From NCBI RefSeq assembly GCF_014200675.1, contig NZ_JACHCI010000019.1, positions 1 to 64,000 of the forward strand: a stretch of DNA of 64,000 bases, written 5' to 3'. This DNA is from Janthinobacterium saanense (GTDB taxonomy: Bacteria; Pseudomonadota; Gammaproteobacteria; Burkholderiales; Burkholderiaceae_D). This document shows positions 62,323 through 64,000 of the stretch, piece after piece; within the stretch, counting starts at the first letter, position 1, and each line of letters starts with the position of its first letter. Under the pieces are notes generated by a model. It was not told the origin of the DNA, did not search any database, and was given only the letters and a program-made list of their open reading frames with translations. Made by a program: the position numbers and the translations under genes.

Positions 62323-63756
62323 CTAGGCGTCGAGTTTCTCGCCAGCGTAGGCAACTTCCTCCGCACCAGACTGCTCTGGCGCCAAAGCCATCGGAATCAA
62401 TGCCTCCACGCAAGTGCCCTTGCCATTCGGCCCAGGCCGCACGGTCAGGGTTCCACCCAGCAGCAAGGCCCGTTCGCGCATGCCCAGCAAGCCATGCGAC
62501 ATCGGCTTTTGCAGCGCATCTTCGGCAATCCCGATACCGTCGTCGACCACGCGCAGCACCAAACCGCGTTCATTGCGCTTCAGGGTCACGCTGACCATGC
62601 CGGCGCGTGCATATTTCAGGATATTGGTCAGCGATTCCTGCACGATACGGAACAGCGCAATCGTCAAGGTCGCTTCGCGGTTATCGATATTGATGGCCAC
62701 ATCCGTGTCACAGCGCACCTGGCTCATGCGCGCAAAATCTTCGCAATAGCTCTCGATGGCGGCACACAAGCCCAGGTTGTCGAGCAAACTGGGGCGTAGA
62801 TCCTCGACGATGCGGCGCTTCAGCTCCACCGTTTCCAGCAGAGTCGCCTTGGCGCGACGCAATTGCGCGGCCAGCTCGGGCGCCGTATGCGTCAATTGCT
62901 GCGTGACGGCGCCCAGGTCCATGCTGATGGAGGTCAGGTTGGCGCCCAGCTCATCGTGCAGTTCGCGCGCCAGCCTTGCCTTTTCCACTTCATTGACGCT
63001 GATCAAATGCCGCGACAGCACGGATAATTGCTCGGTACGCTTGTTGACGGTCGATTCCAGGGTGTCATTGGCGTTTTGCAGCGCAAACTCCACTGCGGTG
63101 CGGTTCTGGAAGCTGCGCCGCACCAGTTGGTAAAACATCACCAGCACCAGGATGGCCAGCGCATTGATACCGATGCCCAGCATCACGGCTTTCTGGTACT
63201 CATGGTAAAACGCGGCACTACCGGCGGCCAGTGCCTCGTTCTGTTCACGCGTCATGATCACCACCTGCAAACGGATTTCATCCATGGTGGAGCGTTCGTC
63301 GGTCACGCGCGAGATATTGACGATATCGGCCAGGCCGCCCTGCCGGTAGACTTCGATCGACTGTTGCAGCATCGACATCTTGCGTCGGATCAGGCTCTTG
63401 AGCTGGGCCAGGTTTTTCAGCTGGCTGGGGCTGGACGCCAGCAGGGTTTGCAACTCATTGAATTCGTTTTCAATTTCGGCGTTGACCGTCTTCGACGGCC
63501 CCAGATAGGTTTCCGAGCCGGAAATGTAATAGCCGCGCAAGCTGCTCTCGGTATCGAGTACCAGGACATTGAGGTATTCCAGGCGGTCGGCGACGCGCGC
63601 GCTCTTGGTCAGCAAGGCATTCGTGCCCTTCAAGGATTCCAGGTTATGGTAAAGACTGAAACCATTGAGTATCAGCAGCAATGCACAGGTGACGCAAAGG
63701 ATCGTCTTGTACAGAGGCAAGGGCTGATTCGGGGCCGGTTCAACGGTGAAGTACAT
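62323..63756 (-). CDS. NarX/DegS-type sensor histidine kinase with CHASE3-like domain
   Basis: A 477-residue sensor. The N-terminal span (ILCVTCALLLILNGFSLY) is followed by a CHASE3-like periplasmic domain (RLEYLNVLVLDTESSLRGYYISGSE), a second span near 195-215, a coiled coil, the HisKA_3 phosphoacceptor helix (ARELHDELGANLTSI) and a HATPase domain (VVDDGIGI). It lies downstream of a LuxR-type response-regulator gene on the same strand, its likely partner. ATG 63756 is used; 63768 is an alternative, and neither has a strong ribosome site. Confidence 0.88.
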   Translation of the reverse strand: MYFTVEPAPNQPLPLYKTILCVTCALLLILNGFSLYHNLESLKGTNALLTKSARVADRLEYLNVLVLDTESSLRGYYISGSETYLGPSKTVNAEIENEFNELQTLLASSPSQLKNLAQLKSLIRRKMSMLQQSIEVYRQGGLADIVNISRVTDERSTMDEIRLQVVIMTREQNEALAAGSAAFYHEYQKAVMLGIGINALAILVLVMFYQLVRRSFQNRTAVEFALQNANDTLESTVNKRTEQLSVLSRHLISVNEVEKARLARELHDELGANLTSISMDLGAVTQQLTHTAPELAAQLRRAKATLLETVELKRRIVEDLRPSLLDNLGLCAAIESYCEDFARMSQVRCDTDVAINIDNREATLTIALFRIVQESLTNILKYARAGMVSVTLKRNERGLVLRVVDDGIGIAEDALQKPMSHGLLGMRERALLLGGTLTVRPGPNGKGTCVEALIPMALAPEQSGAEEVAYAGEKLDA

Positions 63757-63881
63757 CCTGATGTGCATCCTTAGCAAGATTCGGCGCAGGAAGCAAGACC
63801 AGCGCCGGCCAATTATAGTCCGCGCCACACACTGCAGCACCGCACAACATCAAGATTGTGCCTGACGTAGCGGACAGTTGG

Positions 63882-63903
63882 GCGATCATGGCTGCATGAT
63901 CGC
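63882..63903. repeat. Perfect hairpin between response regulator and kinase genes
   Basis: GCGATCATG and CATGATCGC form a nine-pair stem with a GCTG loop, just after the response-regulator stop codon. There is no T run, so it may limit rather than end transcription into the kinase gene. Confidence 0.65.
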
Positions 63904-63912
63904 ACCGCCCGG

Positions 63913-64000
63913 CTAGTCAAGCAAATTGTTTTTCATTGCGTAATAGGTCAAGTCGCTGTTCGATTGCAAGCCCATTTTTTCCATGATGCGGGTGCGGTAA
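63913..64000 (-). CDS. LuxR/NarL-family response regulator, C-terminal fragment
   Basis: The minus strand from the window edge reads YRTRIMEKMGLQSNSDLTYY, then AMKNNLLD and TAG at 63915-63913. This is the last part of the LuxR-type winged helix-turn-helix. The rest lies beyond the window. It should form a two-component system with the kinase downstream. Confidence 0.85.
   Translation of the reverse strand, partial: YRTRIMEKMGLQSNSDLTYYAMKNNLLD

Overview
The window (about 62% GC by eye) looks like the chromosome of a betaproteobacterium of the Oxalobacteraceae, probably Janthinobacterium or a close relative (Duganella, Massilia). This rests on the AcnD/PrpF form of the methylcitrate cycle, the protein families present and the codon use; no rRNA or tRNA gene was seen to settle the genus.

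Region 1 (1-15.45 kb) is a phage-tail module. A LexA-like S24 repressor (+) faces a leftward operon across overlapping divergent promoters that carry matching operator boxes. The operon encodes a winged-helix protein, a zinc-finger protein in the position of a late antiterminator, a tail tube protein, a tail assembly chaperone with a perfect -1 frameshift heptamer, a 1.1 kb-codon tape measure protein, tail-tip proteins and two tandem adaptor-fibre cassettes. Intrinsic-terminator hairpins punctuate it. No terminase, portal, capsid or sheath gene lies between the regulators and the tail tube, so the best reading is an F-type (non-contractile) tailocin or a headless prophage remnant. An insertion sequence has cut the last fibre gene at the left edge.

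Region 2 (15.45-22.4 kb) is the propionate methylcitrate operon prpB-prpC-acnD-prpF. It has a textbook sigma-54 promoter and upstream TGAAACA repeats, and a REP-like palindrome sits between acnD and prpF. Two small paralogous hypothetical genes follow.

Region 3 (22.5-34.2 kb) holds a persulfide-dioxygenase-like MBL protein, a T6SS lipase effector gene of the Tle3 type broken by two repeat-associated frameshifts, its intact Tla3-like adaptor, an M28 peptidase, a GNAT, a glycine-zipper envelope protein, a PP2C phosphatase, a DUF2177 membrane protein, an FHA protein, an unlisted 34-residue membrane peptide and an outer-membrane barrel.

Region 4 (34.6-45.3 kb) has a YdjM-like protein, a Fur-box-controlled ECF sigma / FecR / TonB receptor iron-uptake set, pirin and OsmC genes, and a striking pair: a Ser/Thr kinase fused to an FGE-sulfatase domain, next to a zinc-ribbon/SPFH-like/coiled-coil protein. 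With the PP2C and FHA genes these form a candidate phospho-signalling set.

Region 5 (45.6-64 kb) holds envelope stress-type small proteins (one shares an almost identical promoter with the gene at 29.5 kb), a Tat-lipoprotein molybdo-oxidoreductase with its cytochrome b, a GlxA-type regulator with an SDR-MFS-SDR cluster, a CorA/ZntB-type transporter, rnk, a GGDEF-EAL protein, prfC, a chemoreceptor, a Crp/Fnr regulator, and a NarX-like histidine kinase with the tail end of its response regulator at the right edge.
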